DNA of 21,808 nt from positions 1-21,808 of the forward strand of contig CAXHKQ010000335.1 in assembly GCA_964017145.1 (NCBI GenBank). The letters run 5' to 3'. Shown here one piece after another: positions 8,556 through 19,314 of this stretch. The notes below the pieces were generated by a model. It saw only the letters and a program-made list of their open reading frames with translations. It did no database searches and was not told the origin of the DNA. Numbering within the stretch: the stretch's first letter is position 1; each line of letters begins with the position of its first letter. The DNA comes from Agrocybe praecox. Taxonomy: Eukaryota > Basidiomycota > Agaricomycetes > Agaricales > Agrocybaceae. The translations under genes were made by a program, and so were the position numbers.

Positions 8556-10079
8556 TTGTCAAACACATGTCATGTTCAATCGAGAATAAGTTCGTTATCA
8601 ACAATTCATAGTTTATTCTCTTGGAATGAATATGTCCCTTTTATTAAAGAAGAAGAAACTAACTAAACGACCCAACACGCAGTTGTGTATTTCTCTCACA
8701 TTTGCACACGCAAATCACGCTATATTCTGTGTGCCCTTGTCCAAACACAAGACACGCGCGATTCATGTTATTATCTAGTGCACGCGAACCAAACTGTGTG
8801 CGCGAAATATCGCTCGCCGAGACCGCTTGTGAGGTAGGTTTTCGCGTATATAAATCGCACCGAAAAACAACGCTACTGCCATGCCTCTGCTGTGTGTTCA
8901 GCGTTTTGTTTTGTTACGGGTGTTGTACATAATTCTCGCGTGTTGCGTGTGTGCGTGTGTGATTTGTCTGCGAAAACCGCCTCGCACAACTTGGCACACG
9001 GTTCGCGTTCGCGCGATCACTTTCTTATGTACATACACATATGAGAATGCCGCTGTTGCTGCCGATCTGCGAACGCAAATTTATATAGCACGATCATTTG
9101 TAAATACGAGCGCGCGCGCGTGTCTGTAATGGGCCGAACAACGCGGACGCGTTTTACAGCGTGGCACAGTGCACGCGATGATAGCAATCATCAGTCTGGC
9201 CAACTAATGTGATGAACTGGCCAGCGGCGATCGCCGATGTCCGTGTGAGCGATGAGCGATGCGCGCTGTCTTTGTGCTTGTGCTTTGTGTGCGTGTGTGT
9301 GCAATTGACGAATGGCTTATTGATTGTGTTTATTCGCACTTGTGCGCCAACACACACACACACTCACTAGCGCCCACAAATTCACAACAGGACGGCGAAG
9401 TCGACTGCAACGTTTGCGTATATGTGCGCGAGTTTGGTCTAAAAATAACAACTAACAACACCGCACTCGCGCGAGCGCATTGGCACACGATCGTGCCAAT
9501 ATACTCACAGTGCACACACACGCACACATACGCGGTCTGATCGACGCTCGACGCGCAGAGCTCTTTGCGCGAGTGAGCGCAGCTTGTACTTGAAAAATGG
9601 CAAACGAACGGCGCACGTGACTTGCGCCGCTGCGCAAACGGCTGGTGGCGATAGGGGCGTGTTGTGTTATGTGTGTTGTACAACAGAAACAGCCAACTGA
9701 AGGGTAAGGTGGGGCAAGTATTGCGGGGTGGCAAGTGATGCCCTTTTTGCATTGAAAATTAAGATTTTCGACTGAATTGTTGACATTGTATGCAGCCGGC
9801 AGCCAGTCCAATCAATTACAAGTGTAAAATACCCCATTGAATCATTTATTTGCTATGTTAATATCCTTCCATCTTTTGGAACCATAACAATCGCAATAGC
9901 ACAAGCGAAAACACAAAATAGAGGCCATGTTGATATGTGTTTTCCTTTCTAATGCGTTAGTTCAATTGAATAAGCACAACGATACCCTACTAATTTTTCC
10001 TGCTATACTTTAAACATCCTTAGCAATGTCGAGTATGGTGCAAAACGTACGAGCCATTTTTCCAATCGACTGAAAACCA
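8556..10079. other. Non-coding stretch between the mariner relic and the Helitron
   Basis: No gene is supported. A TATATAAAT box lies at 8847-8855 without a good initiator about 30 bases downstream. A CG run lies near 9110-9120 and CA tracts near 9352-9363 and 9510-9530. Around 9697-9745 the sequence GGGTAAGGTGGGGCAAGT followed by a second GGCAAGTGATGCCC resembles the ends of abundant insect repeats, but I find no inverted partner. 9840-10079 is AT-rich and featureless. Confidence 0.5.
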
Positions 10080-10824
10080 TCTATTATATATAAATGACCC
10101 AAAAAAATGTTAGACCACGAATAAAGTATCATAAACATGGTCCGATCCTTATGATTCTTCGGGGTTACCTTCGAATTCCAGTAGATTCGAACATGACGGA
10201 GCCGGAATTTCTAAATTTGGACCAGGACCGCCGGAAACTGCGAAGTTACGGTTTTTATTAATTCTACTGCCTACATATATGCAGCACAGAAATTAATTAT
10301 ATCAATGCTATGCGTACGATTTTCATTGTGCTGCATACATGTAGGCAGTAAAATTAATAAATTACCCCAGATACCAAGACCATAGACATTCAACATGTCA
10401 AAACCGTAACTTCGCAGTTTCCGACGGTCCTGGTCCAAATTTCAATTTCCGGCTCCGTCATGTTCGAATCTACTGGAATCCAAATTTCAAAATTCCAAGA
10501 CCGTCATAAACTGCCAAGATACAGATTTTATTAACTGCCTGCATGCACGCTAAGCGTATGAAATATATCAATGCTCCGTACGATTATCATTTTTGCTGCA
10601 GTAAAATTAATAAAAACCGTATCTTCGCAGTTCCGACAGTCCTGTTCCAAATATCAAAATTCCGGCTCCGTCATGTTCTAATCTACTGCAATTCCAAAGT
10701 AAAACCTAAAGAATCATAAGGATCGGACTACGTTTAGGATATAGTATATAGATATATATATATATACGTTTAGGATACGTTATTCGTTGTCTAACATTTT
10801 TCTTTGTCATTTATATATTATAGA
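10080..10824. repeat. Alternating inverted copies of the Helitron 5' region
   Basis: The first ~195 bases (10080-10275) reappear inverted at about 10605-10824, including the very terminus: the reverse complement ending at 10824 starts TCTATAATATATAAATGAC. Between them, 10256-10292 and 10321-10358 form an inner dyad (CTGCCTACATATATGCAGCAC and its partner). About 10395-10475 is an inverted partial copy carrying GGCTCCGTCATGTTCGAATC. About 10485-10600 is a diverged forward copy. The order is therefore forward, inverted, forward, inverted. The right arm also contains a local duplication of CGTTTAGGATA around an AT tract (about 10745-10767). Confidence 0.8.
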
Positions 10825-11174
10825 AGATAGATAGAAGAAGATTCCGCCCGCCGCGGTTCGTAACATGCATTATTCAACTAAAGCACACATGATCACAATA
10901 ACTGAGATGGTAATCACGATTCTCGATAATTTACGTTACTAAAAGATGGACTGTGTGGACAGTAACTCAGCGATGGGGCTATTCATGTCCTATCATAAAA
11001 TACATTAGTGATGTGAAATATGTGTAATTTATTTATGCTACTTAATAAAAATTATGATGTAAGTTATCGTATTGCTCCGTGTTTCATGTTTTTACCAAAT
11101 CGACGCTCGAACATCGAATGGATAGTCATGGAAAATCAGGTGCAAACTTTAATTTTACAACAATCCACCTTTTA

Positions 11175-11204
11175 AGCGCAACGAAGTTCGCTGGGCCGGC
11201 TAGT
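11175..11204 (+). terminator. Helitron 3' end: hairpin plus CTAGT
   Basis: AGCG, a bulged C, AAC, loop GAA, GTT and CGCT form a short stem at 11175-11192, followed by GGGCCGG and the terminal CTAGT. In Helitrons this structure marks the end of rolling-circle transfer. It is not a transcription terminator; the type was chosen as the nearest available. Confidence 0.65.
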
Positions 11205-12340
11205 TCTCTATGTTTTTCGAGAATCCCTTAGAGCATAGATATGATACAGGGCAATATTGATCAGCTGATTTGTAGCCAGATGAAGTGTCATTCGATTGCA
11301 TTTTACCACTTCGAAATTAGTTGAGGATCAAAGACGTGGGAGCTCTTTGAACTTACAAAACTTGCCCAACCTAACCTGTGGTTGTTGTGTATACGCGCAC
11401 GCATCGAATGTGACTGTGGCAGATCTAATCGACGGCACTCGGGCAATCGAACTCAACACTGTGAGCACTTGCACGTTCGATTGAAACGTCATCGGACTGA
11501 ACAATTCGAAGCTAGGATAACCTAACCATTTCTATACTCAGGTGAAATGCCGCTAAATTTGACTAATCGAAATGTTTAAATAGTTAGTCCTTCTGCAACT
11601 TTGCATCTAGTCCATAGTTGTGAAAATAATTTGTGTCGTTTCTGTCTCAATTCCATGTTACAAATTAGTTGTCACGTCAGTTAATTTGTTGGCTTTACTA
11701 CATGAGAAACGATTGGCTAATTCAGTGGCATGAAAGACAGCTTTGATTCAGCTAGTCTGCACGCACACATGCTCATAAATTCCCCATCAGTATTCCACAC
11801 GATCACACGAAAACTGCAACACATTTATCATTCTGACTCTACACTCTGGCCATCGACAAACCAACAAGAATTATCGTTATTTACAATACCGCACACATGC
11901 TCGCGTGCAGATTGCGTGAATGAAAGATGGTGCGCTTGTGTCCGCTCGCTGCCGCTCTTGTTGGCAATCTGAAGCGTTCGGACGACGTGTGGCAATTGAG
12001 TGTAGATATTCTGGCGTCGACAGCGTCGCTTGCGTGACCCGATAGGCGTCGTCTTCAACGGTTATAAAGATAATTTGGTTATATTGTAAATTTGTACACA
12101 CACTCGCCAATCAAACGGTCAGAAACAAATGCCATTCCAAATGGTCTTGAGACACGCAACAACAGGTGAACGAAGAAAAAAAAACCAAAAAACCAATTAA
12201 CACGACACAATCGCAAACCAACACCTACGTAGCAGACGGAGAGTTTGGAATTTTGACGCTTGTCGTCCTTGAGCGAGAATACACAATAGACACGTTGGCG
12301 TTAGAGAACTACACTTTGATCACGTGAATACGCTTCATCA
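11205..12340. other. Non-coding stretch, probable first-intron DNA of the minus-strand gene
   Basis: No exon is supported here. It lies immediately downstream, on the minus strand, of the splice donor at 12341-12346, so at least its right part should be intron if that donor is real. Isolated CCTAACC motifs near 11370 and 11518 do not form a repeat array. CA content is lower than elsewhere. Confidence 0.4.
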
Positions 12341-12346
12341 ACTTAC
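12341..12346 (-). promoter_or_regulatory. Splice donor GTAAGT of the minus-strand exon
   Basis: The minus strand reads CCGGCCG then GTAAGTTGATG. GTAAGT fits the intron side of the U1-binding consensus exactly, and it falls at the end of the open frame described for 12347-12476. Confidence 0.55.
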
Positions 12347-12476
12347 CGGCCGGCGAATCGGTGGCCGCCGTTATCTGGGCGGTGTCCACGTGCGGCGCAA
12401 ACGCATCGTACATGTCCTGCTCCTCCTCGATGCCGCTCAGCTTGTCCGAGTTCACCAACATGTTGTCAACGGGCAT
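12347..12476 (-). CDS. First coding exon of an unidentified minus-strand gene (partial)
   Basis: On the minus strand an ATG at 12476-12474 opens a frame of 43 codons plus one base, starting MPVDNMLVNSDK and ending TAATDSPA. It runs straight into GTAAGT at 12346-12341, a perfect donor, so the intron would be in phase 1. The start has a purine at -3 (context GCGATATG), and the same frame has a TAA 14 codons upstream, so this is the first possible ATG of the frame. A second ATG follows at codon 6. The peptide is acidic (EEEQDMYDAFAPHVD), without the Thr-His or Cys-Val repeat composition that marks spurious frames here. GC-ending codons are frequent. I recognise no domain or family; a short acidic N-terminus before a long intron is common for regulatory proteins, but that is inference. 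The following exons must lie below 12340, and none was identified. Confidence 0.55.
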
Positions 12477-14402
12477 ATCGCCCCTGCTGCTGCGGTCTGG
12501 TTGAATTCGGTGTTACGCGCGGGTCGCGTACGATTTCACAGAATAGGCTGCTTCGCGGCTTATCGACTCACTGGCTCACTTGTCTTGACCGGCGCACTCA
12601 CGAAGCGTTGGCTCGTTGTAGCTCGTATCGATTTCCAATAAATTACTACACGTTTCTCGCGAAAACCCGGGTGGAGAGTACACAACACTCACTAGCACTG
12701 AATACTGATGATGATGCCGATGACGACGATGTCTCGATGCGATAATAACACACAGAATTTTGTGGGGAGCTGCGAAAATGTCGACGACGCACGCACTCAC
12801 TCACTGTGGAATTTTGTGTTCAAATGATTCGCGTGTCACGAAGCGGCCGAGTGTCTCGATCGGTCTGCAGGACTGGCGCTGGTTCCTCAGTGTAAGGATG
12901 GCGGTCAATTTTGGGCGGTTTGCGGCGATGTCGATGTCGGTTCTGATGCTGGTTCCTGAGTACAATCTGTCGGTGGTCTGGGAGCTGGTCGTTGCTTCGT
13001 CGTTTCTGGACTAGATAATGATGTGTTGCTCTACTGGCTGTGCCTAAGGGGACACGAGTACCCCGGGTCGTCGGTGAGCGGCAGACTTCATTGTTCAGCT
13101 GCGCAGCTGCGATTATGTGAGGTCCTCGAAGAGCATGGTGCGATCTGGACGGATGATAAAAAAGAGAGAGAGCGATATGAGAAAAAGAACTGGAAAAAAA
13201 TCACGCTAACGTGAATGAACGATTGCGTCATATCGCGCCGGTTGCCGGTCGGTTAGGCGCCCGTTTCCACCACCACCACATCGAGCGATAACTCCATTAA
13301 AATGTCAAGTGCTTGGCATACAAAGTATCGCGCGGCGGAGAATCGGGCGAGGGGGGAGGGCGGCCGAACGAAAACCATACAAACATCAACGCGCGCGCTT
13401 TGCACATTTTTATGGCGGCTAGCTTGCGCGCCGCCAACTCGGCAGCGAAGCGCGCATCGCTTTTCGCGCACCCGTTAAATTGCAATAACAACCGGCCGCC
13501 GAGCTGAGCTGAGCGGAACGGCGTTGAGCTGCCGCGTCAGACTGGGGCATCCACGTGACATTTGGTATTCGAACGTTTTCATGTTTGATCTCACTAAACA
13601 GATGGGTATTTTCATCATAGAAAATTTTAAATAATTATTTCGGGTTAAGACGATTCAGACTTACAAAGTAACAAAAATGTATTCAAATTGATCACAATGG
13701 GACCGAGAAATAACAAAGAGAAAAATGTGTCACGCGAGCGCTTCATTCGCGTGTGAATCGGACGGTTAATTGAGCAGATCTGACATAAAATATATACATA
13801 TCACGTGATATTGTTCGAATAAAAGTCCAAGATCGGTAATGTCTTGTCAGACATGCAATATATGTATGACGCAAAATACTGACAGAAGTGTCGAAATCAC
13901 ACTAGATTTTCACCGTCAGTGTGACATGCACATAAAACGGATACTGATTCAATCTTCGGTTTCTAGCTTCAAACAAACAATGCTAGAAGCATCGATTTTT
14001 GCCAGAACACAGACAAGATGTCAAAACGCCCCCGTCTAGTGTCCATATCGCGCGATACACGCGAGCACGTGCAGCGGTGGCAGCGTTGGCATGTTAGCTA
14101 CACAGCAGCAGCAGCAGCACAAACAAACCGACAACCAACCTACCCACCCATTTATTTTACGGTCTATAAATAATATAAATATAGAAGCGCTCTGCTCGGC
14201 GCTCGGCGTTCTGCGCAATATTTTTTAGATAATACCCAAGCCTCCGAGCATAACACGCTATGGTTTGGACGTTCGCGTTTCTGGCGGGATGTGTGTGTGT
14301 GTTGATGAAGCGACGGTTTTTGTGCGCGTGGGTGGCCGTCATCCGTGCGAATCTCCACAGCGAGCATGCAAGCGTAATTTGTGTAGTACACATACACGCA
14401 CG
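12477..14402. other. Upstream region of the minus-strand exon; no gene assigned
   Basis: If the 12347-12476 exon is real, this region holds its 5' UTR and promoter on the minus strand. I see no TATA box at a useful place. TCAGTATTCAGTG at about 12694-12706 (minus) contains initiator-like TCAGT motifs. Frames at 12778-13014 (plus) and 13010-12801 (minus) overlap and are both fairly protein-like, so neither can be chosen. 13165-13200 is purine-rich (GAGAGAGAG, then A-tracts). 13480-13550 is GC-rich. 13550-14030 is AT-rich and featureless. Confidence 0.4.
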
Positions 14403-14551
14403 CAGTGGCGTAAATATGGGTGGAATGGGATTGTAGGCCTACTGAAAACATCACCAGTAAAATCAACGAGATCTGAGATCTGTTTAATTTGTAAATTTTG
14501 AATGCTTTACTTCAATTTATCTTTAGATTCAATTCTCTTTGTACGCCACTG
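14403..14551. mobile_element. Short element with CAGTGGCGTA ends (possible MITE)
   Basis: CAGTGGCGTA at 14403-14412 is matched by its exact reverse complement TACGCCACTG at 14542-14551. Beyond these ten bases the ends diverge. CAGTGGCG-type ends are common among insect DNA transposons, particularly hAT-like ones. ACACATACACGC occurs just outside both ends, which could be a duplicated target or simply the local CA-rich background, so the target duplication is unresolved. Confidence 0.4.
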
Positions 14552-14778
14552 CACACATACACGCTCTCTGATTCTTTAACCCTTAACATCCTACTGGTGA
14601 TTTCTGTTAGCCACTTGAGCGCAACAGTTGAATAACTCTGTGTATACGCATCAGAAAGAAAAACCCTTCCGTAACATTTCGAGTCTGATTTGTCTTCGCG
14701 AGATGATTTAGATTTAATTCCCTTTGTACGCCACTGCACCCTCACATACACACACACACCCGCTCACTGATACTTTAA
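14523..14778. repeat. Local direct duplication of about 58-71 bases
   Basis: TTAGATTCAATTCTCTTTGT with the following TACGCCACTG, a CA tract, and CTCTCTGATTCTTTAA (14523-14580) recurs at 14708-14778 with small changes and a longer CA tract. The copies include both the right end of the CAGTGGCGTA element and DNA outside it, so the second copy arose by local duplication and not by a separate insertion. Confidence 0.75.
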
Positions 14779-17700
14779 GTACGCCAGACACATTCAGCGC
14801 AATAATCTTTATTGCGCTGTCGGGCTGTGTCGCTTGTGGTCGCTCTGCGACGTCGCAGATCGCACAAGCCAAACAGCAGTACACTCGCCACACGTAGTAC
14901 TCGAGACTCTTCGAGGGTACGTACATATCGGCGAACCGGCGGCCGGTGGCCTTGAGCACACACACACACATGATAAGTCCGTGTGTGTGCTACGAATTTT
15001 TATACTCGATTGCATCTCCGATTTTATGGTTACGATTAGGCTACGATCGAAATACAAATTGCGAACGCACGCGCAAGAACGGTTTTGCTACGAGTTTGGA
15101 TATGTGTGCGGATATCGCGGAAGCAACGCGCCAGTTGCATTATATTGTGCGCAATTTGTGCCGCCAGCCAAGCCAGCTAGCGTCGTCGTCGAGCATTGGC
15201 CTGAAACAATATGCGCGGCGCACAATTTGTGCAGCTCGCGCGCGCGGAGGAAGTGATCGTTCGGACAATGCAAAAGCGCTCTATATGCATAGTAAATTCT
15301 CGTATACATAAACATATGATGTTCGTGTGCACACACACGAACGACAGCGATGCAATTTACTAGTTAGCGCGCCACATCGTTGGTTGGTGGAGTGATTGGG
15401 ATCTGCGGGGGGATCGTCGTCGTTGCGGCGCGATAGGGGATCTCTCTATTTTTTGGGTCAAATGAAAGACACCGCGCGGTGCGGCAGTCGGCAAATTTGC
15501 TGCGACATCACTCGCGAGTGCTGGCGCGCCTAAACAATGTGTGCTCATATAATGCGCTCTCGCGTATTTGATTCAAACTAATTGGCTTGTCTACACACGA
15601 CACTTGGCCGTTGTCGGCGTCGGTGGCGGCAAATGCGCAGTGAAATTTCCTGATTCGTTTCGGGCTAGAGTCTTGGCATTTCTTAGAGTTGTTCGCCCGA
15701 CGATGTGCAATTAAAACTGCATAACGTGCAGAGGGCAGAAGCCGCAATGTGCAGAGAGTTTATTGGAATTTTGTTTACGTTCGATCGTCGCCCTTGGCAT
15801 AGCATATTTCTGAGTCGCTGACGATGCATTTACATCCCCGCAATCATGTCTATTTTTATGGCTTTGATTCGATATGATCATCGCGTTGAAATAGATAGAT
15901 GAGATTTTCCCCGCCAACGCCACCTTTGGCGCAAATGGCGTGTGAACGATATTTATCTCGAGAATGTACGTACGAGAAGCCCAGGTGTTTAGGGAAATTT
16001 AAATTATCACTGCAATAAAACCAATTACCAATTTTGCCCTAAACCGCACCGAACCGGTTCAATCCGTCCATCCTCCATTCGGGCAATGGTGTCATCGTTC
16101 TGTGTGCTGTGTGCATCGCTGTGCAATGTACATTTTGAACAGATCGGCAAAAATTGTGTCGGAAATGCAACGCGATAAACGAACCAATTGCAGTTGCATT
16201 TTGTTCGCATCGAACGATAAACACGCCACCATCACACTGAAGAATGAAGCACATTTTCGTCGAAAATTGCATAATCACGCGATGTGCGTGGGGTGTACAC
16301 AAATGTACATTCCCCCATTCACCGTGCCAAAGATCGTCAGCCTGCTGTTACACACACAAACATCGAAAGTGATGCGATTCACTCATCGCCGAACGTACGT
16401 TCGCTCGCGCAACGCCTCAAGGTCGCGGGTTTCGTTAGGAAAAACATACGCTGCACATACTCGAGCGCACACACACACAGACAAAGACAAGAGGCATTCA
16501 GTTTTCTATTTGTGGCCGCCGTGTTGTGAGGTGCATAGCTGCGCGCGCTGTGTTTTTGTTCACCGTTTGTCGTCGCGTCGTCGTTTGTTTTCGCATCCCA
16601 ACAAACAGAAGAAAAAAAACATAACAAACTCACTTACAGAAGACAAACGCTCGAGCACGTTTCGCAACGTTCGCAAATATTGGAAGAAGCGCGCGTGCGC
16701 CGGCTTCCCGCCTCATTCAACCACGACGTATCGCGGAACATCGATCGGGTAGCTTGAACAAACGCGAGTACATTCCAGCTGTTCACAACGAGCGCTGACA
16801 AAGACCAGGCCAGTGCAAAACAAAGGTACATACTCACAGCACACAGCACACATGGAGGCAGACGACGCCACACCAAACAAAGCAACTACCCCGCACGTCA
16901 TCGCCAGCACCACCACAGTGAGAGCACTTTGCATATCAAATGCGTGCGTGTGTGCGCGCACGCGCAACGAGGACAGAATACTTAATGCGCTATATACGCT
17001 AAACGGAGCGACAATAGCGGCGGCGGCAGCGTCCAGCAATGCAGCTCGTGCGGAGCAATGCAGCATTTATTAAATCCGTCGATGACACCATTTGTCAACG
17101 CCACCACCAACAGCAGCAGCAGTTCAGTCACAAGTCACAACTAACAAGTGTGGTAAAAATGCAATTTAAAGATCAGACCAACAAGCGCATAACAAGTTGT
17201 CGTCGTCGCTCAAAACAGCTGTTCCACCGGCCAGCTAAGCGAGATTTCCACGACGACGACGAGCACGACCGAAGAGCGGTTCATAATCTTTGACTTCCTT
17301 CCGTGGCTCATCAATTCAACTTGTTGCAGCAGCGGCTGCTTGTCATTGTGAGTGGCGTGTGGAGTGCCGTATTATGTGGTATATGCTATGATGGTGGTGC
17401 CCACCGGCGGCGCAATGCAACCGCGAATCACGTCCCCAACTCGAACTGCGCTCGAGCCACCAATTGGATAATTTGTTTACGGCGTTTGGCATGTGGCGGC
17501 TGGCGACAGACACATACAAACACACATGCAGCGAAAGACCGTCTGAATGTTAAATTGCAGAGACCCCACTGTCGTCGACCGCGACACCAATGGCAACCGA
17601 CCATCATAACACAAATATGCGATGCATTTCTCGTGTTCATCCCATGTTCGCAGTGCATCCGAACCGGCGGCGATTTATTCAAACGAACACGACGCTTACA

Positions 17701-18834
17701 GGTGAACACAAACATACATAAAACCACGCACGCACGAACATCATAATCTTATCGCCGCCAGCCGTGCGTTCTTATCACTTATAAACGTAGCGCAAAGCAC
17801 ACGACTGGCTGGCTAGGCGACCAGAGAGCTTTGATTAGATATCGGCCGTCTTAAAACGGGCGACGCTCCGCGCTAATGCCAACGACAACTTGGCTACACG
17901 ACGGACGATCGTCGTGGGCAGCTCTAATAATTACATAAGCACACCAGAATACGACAACGTTTTTTTCCACCCAAGCTTATGCCGGCCGGTGGTCGCCGCC
18001 AGCAGCCCGGCCCGCGGCCCCGATAATCGTATGCAGTGTTAACAGAAATTTCACACGCCAGCGAAGTGTGCGGACCCGTATCGGTCACATCACATCACAT
18101 GACACACGGTTCTAGCCGATTGGTCGATTGTGTGAGGCGAACAAAAAAAATGCAAGCTTGCCGACCGGTTTTCGCTCACCACAGTCGCCGTCGCCACCCC
18201 GAATCAGTTCTACGCAATTATGATTATGTGTTTATTATGCGACCGCTCGTGCGCGAGTATTTACAGTGAAATAAAAACACACGCGCTCCAATCGAGCGTA
18301 CGTGACTGTGGCTTTTGCGTGCAGGTGACTCACGTACTCGCCAGCACTCGCCAACATGTTCGCGGCTAGTCGGTGGTGATGGTGACGAGCAAAAGTGAAA
18401 CAAAGCCTGGCAGAATGCGCTCGAAGCGTTTCCGAGTGGAGTTTTTTTGCTGTAGTATTTATTACGCGCGCTTGGCGCAATAGGGAAGAGCGTGTGCGTG
18501 ATTCTTATTCATGAGCTGCTGGCCGTTGCAAACATGCACGCATCAATGGACATACGCACTCTAATATATATCATGCAATATTATCGTAAACAACAGTACG
18601 ATGCGATCACACAACCGGTCGGTCGGATCACACAACATCGGAGCCAATAGGCGCGGCGGAGATTAGCAAAAGTAACCGATTTCATCATTAAACCAGAGCG
18701 ACAGCAATGAATCACTACGACATCGACGACGTAGATCACACAGATGAGATCGCACAAGCGGCCAGCGAGGGACGGGAATGATCTCGTAAACAAACCGCCC
18801 GAACAATCACGAAAGAATGTGCACACCACACAGA
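14779..18834. other. Long stretch without a supported gene
   Basis: The region has CA/TG tracts (14957-14970, 16470-16480), a 9-bp-arm GTTCGTGTG dyad at 15321-15342, CAG/CAA-rich DNA near 17100-17125, a GC-rich block near 17980-18025 and a CACAT repeat near 18087-18100. A 216-codon frame at 16102-16752 (plus) and a 147-codon frame at 17303-17746 (plus) exist, but have no recognisable motif and are rich in Cys, His, Arg and Thr. A short frame at 16852-16918 starting MEADDATPNKATTPHV ends near a weak GTGAG donor, which is not enough to call an exon. Confidence 0.45.
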
Positions 18835-18842
18835 GTCGCTCA
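18835..18842. repeat. Left target-site duplication of the hAT-like MITE (GTCGCTCA)
   Basis: The eight bases directly before the left terminal repeat match GTCGCGCA at 19307-19314 after the right end, with one difference. Confidence 0.6.
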
Positions 18843-19306
18843 TAGAGTTTGCAGTCGGGAATTCCCGCGAATTCCGGGGAAAATATTTGCCGAATCCCGG
18901 GGTTTTTCAAATCGTGTGTTCGGGAATTCCTGAATCCTGGGATTCTTTTAAGAGTCAGGGATTCGGTACATTTTGTGTGTAGACGATATTGTTAATGGAA
19001 GTCGTTGCTGCTAGAAATGCCAAACGCAATAAAAAGAATCAGTTACGTTGCAATTTTGTTGAAATGTATCTCGTCAACATATTTTGCTCTTTCCGAATAA
19101 TTTAGAAGAATAGTATCACGACTCACAACGTTCATTTTTAAATAAAGAAGCGTTAACACACAAATTTACTGAAGTTTCAATGGCAATATGATCTTAATTA
19201 TTTCATATCGGATCAGGTTCGTTATATTCCTTACATATGTATTCATTTTTCTTGGTATTTTTTGGAAATCCCGGAACTCCAAATTCCCGGGAAACTGCCA
19301 ACTCTA
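18843..19306. mobile_element. hAT-like MITE with 8-bp target-site duplication
   Basis: The left end TAGAGTTTGCAGTCGGGAAT is matched by the inverted right end TAGAGTTGGCAGTTTCCCGG (19287-19306, reverse strand). The match continues through CGGGAATT and ATTCCGGG-like blocks for about 40 bases. Flanks are GTCGCTCA (18835-18842) and GTCGCGCA (19307-19314), identical at seven of eight positions, as expected for the 8-bp duplication of hAT transposons. The interior repeats motifs such as CGGGAATTCCTGAATCC and GAATCCCGGGG near the left end and is otherwise AT-rich, with no transposase frame. It would have depended on an autonomous hAT element elsewhere. Confidence 0.65.
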
Positions 19307-19314
19307 GTCGCGCA
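19307..19314. repeat. Right target-site duplication of the hAT-like MITE (GTCGCGCA)
   Basis: Partner of 18835-18842; seven of eight bases are the same, and the copy starts exactly where the right terminal repeat ends. Confidence 0.6.

Larger units (their letters stand above)
10080..11204 (+). mobile_element. Non-autonomous Helitron
   Basis: Helitrons are rolling-circle transposons that begin with TC, end with CTRRT after a short hairpin, and insert between host A and T without a target duplication. Here the element starts TCTATTATATATAAATGAC at 10080, just after a host A at 10079. It ends CTAGT at 11200-11204, just before a host T at 11205. A 7-bp stem with a GAA loop and one bulged C lies at 11175-11192, 7 bases before CTAGT. 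The 5' sequence and the CGAAGTTCGCTGGGCCGGCTAGT-type end are of the kind common in insect Helitrons. No Rep/helicase coding remains, so it was mobilised in trans. The interior up to 10824 is an unusual set of inverted copies (separate entry). Confidence 0.7.

Noticed and set aside
8881..9129. Small protein with a signal-peptide-like N-terminus after a TATATAAAT box
   Set aside because: The hydrophobic start comes from GTGTTG and GTGTGC repeats. There is no initiator at the right distance and no recognisable mature domain.
9697..9745. GGGTAAGGTGGGGCAAGT segment resembling ends of common insect repeats
   Set aside because: No inverted or direct partner and no target duplication could be found between here and 10079, so no element could be delimited.
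11365..11530. CCTAACC motifs resembling insect telomere repeats
   Set aside because: Only isolated single copies, not an array.
16102..16752. 216-codon open frame on the plus strand
   Set aside because: Composition follows local simple repeats (THTRAHTHTDK, RSRNASRSR). There are no conserved motifs, signal peptide or splice signals that would single it out.
16852..16918. Short frame MEADDATPNKATTPHV ending near GTGAG
   Set aside because: The donor is weak (A at the last exon base), the frame is only about 22 codons, and no partner exon could be found.
17303..17746. 147-codon open frame on the plus strand
   Set aside because: No recognisable family; the composition is Arg, Cys, Thr and His rich, and the opposite strand is also open over much of it.
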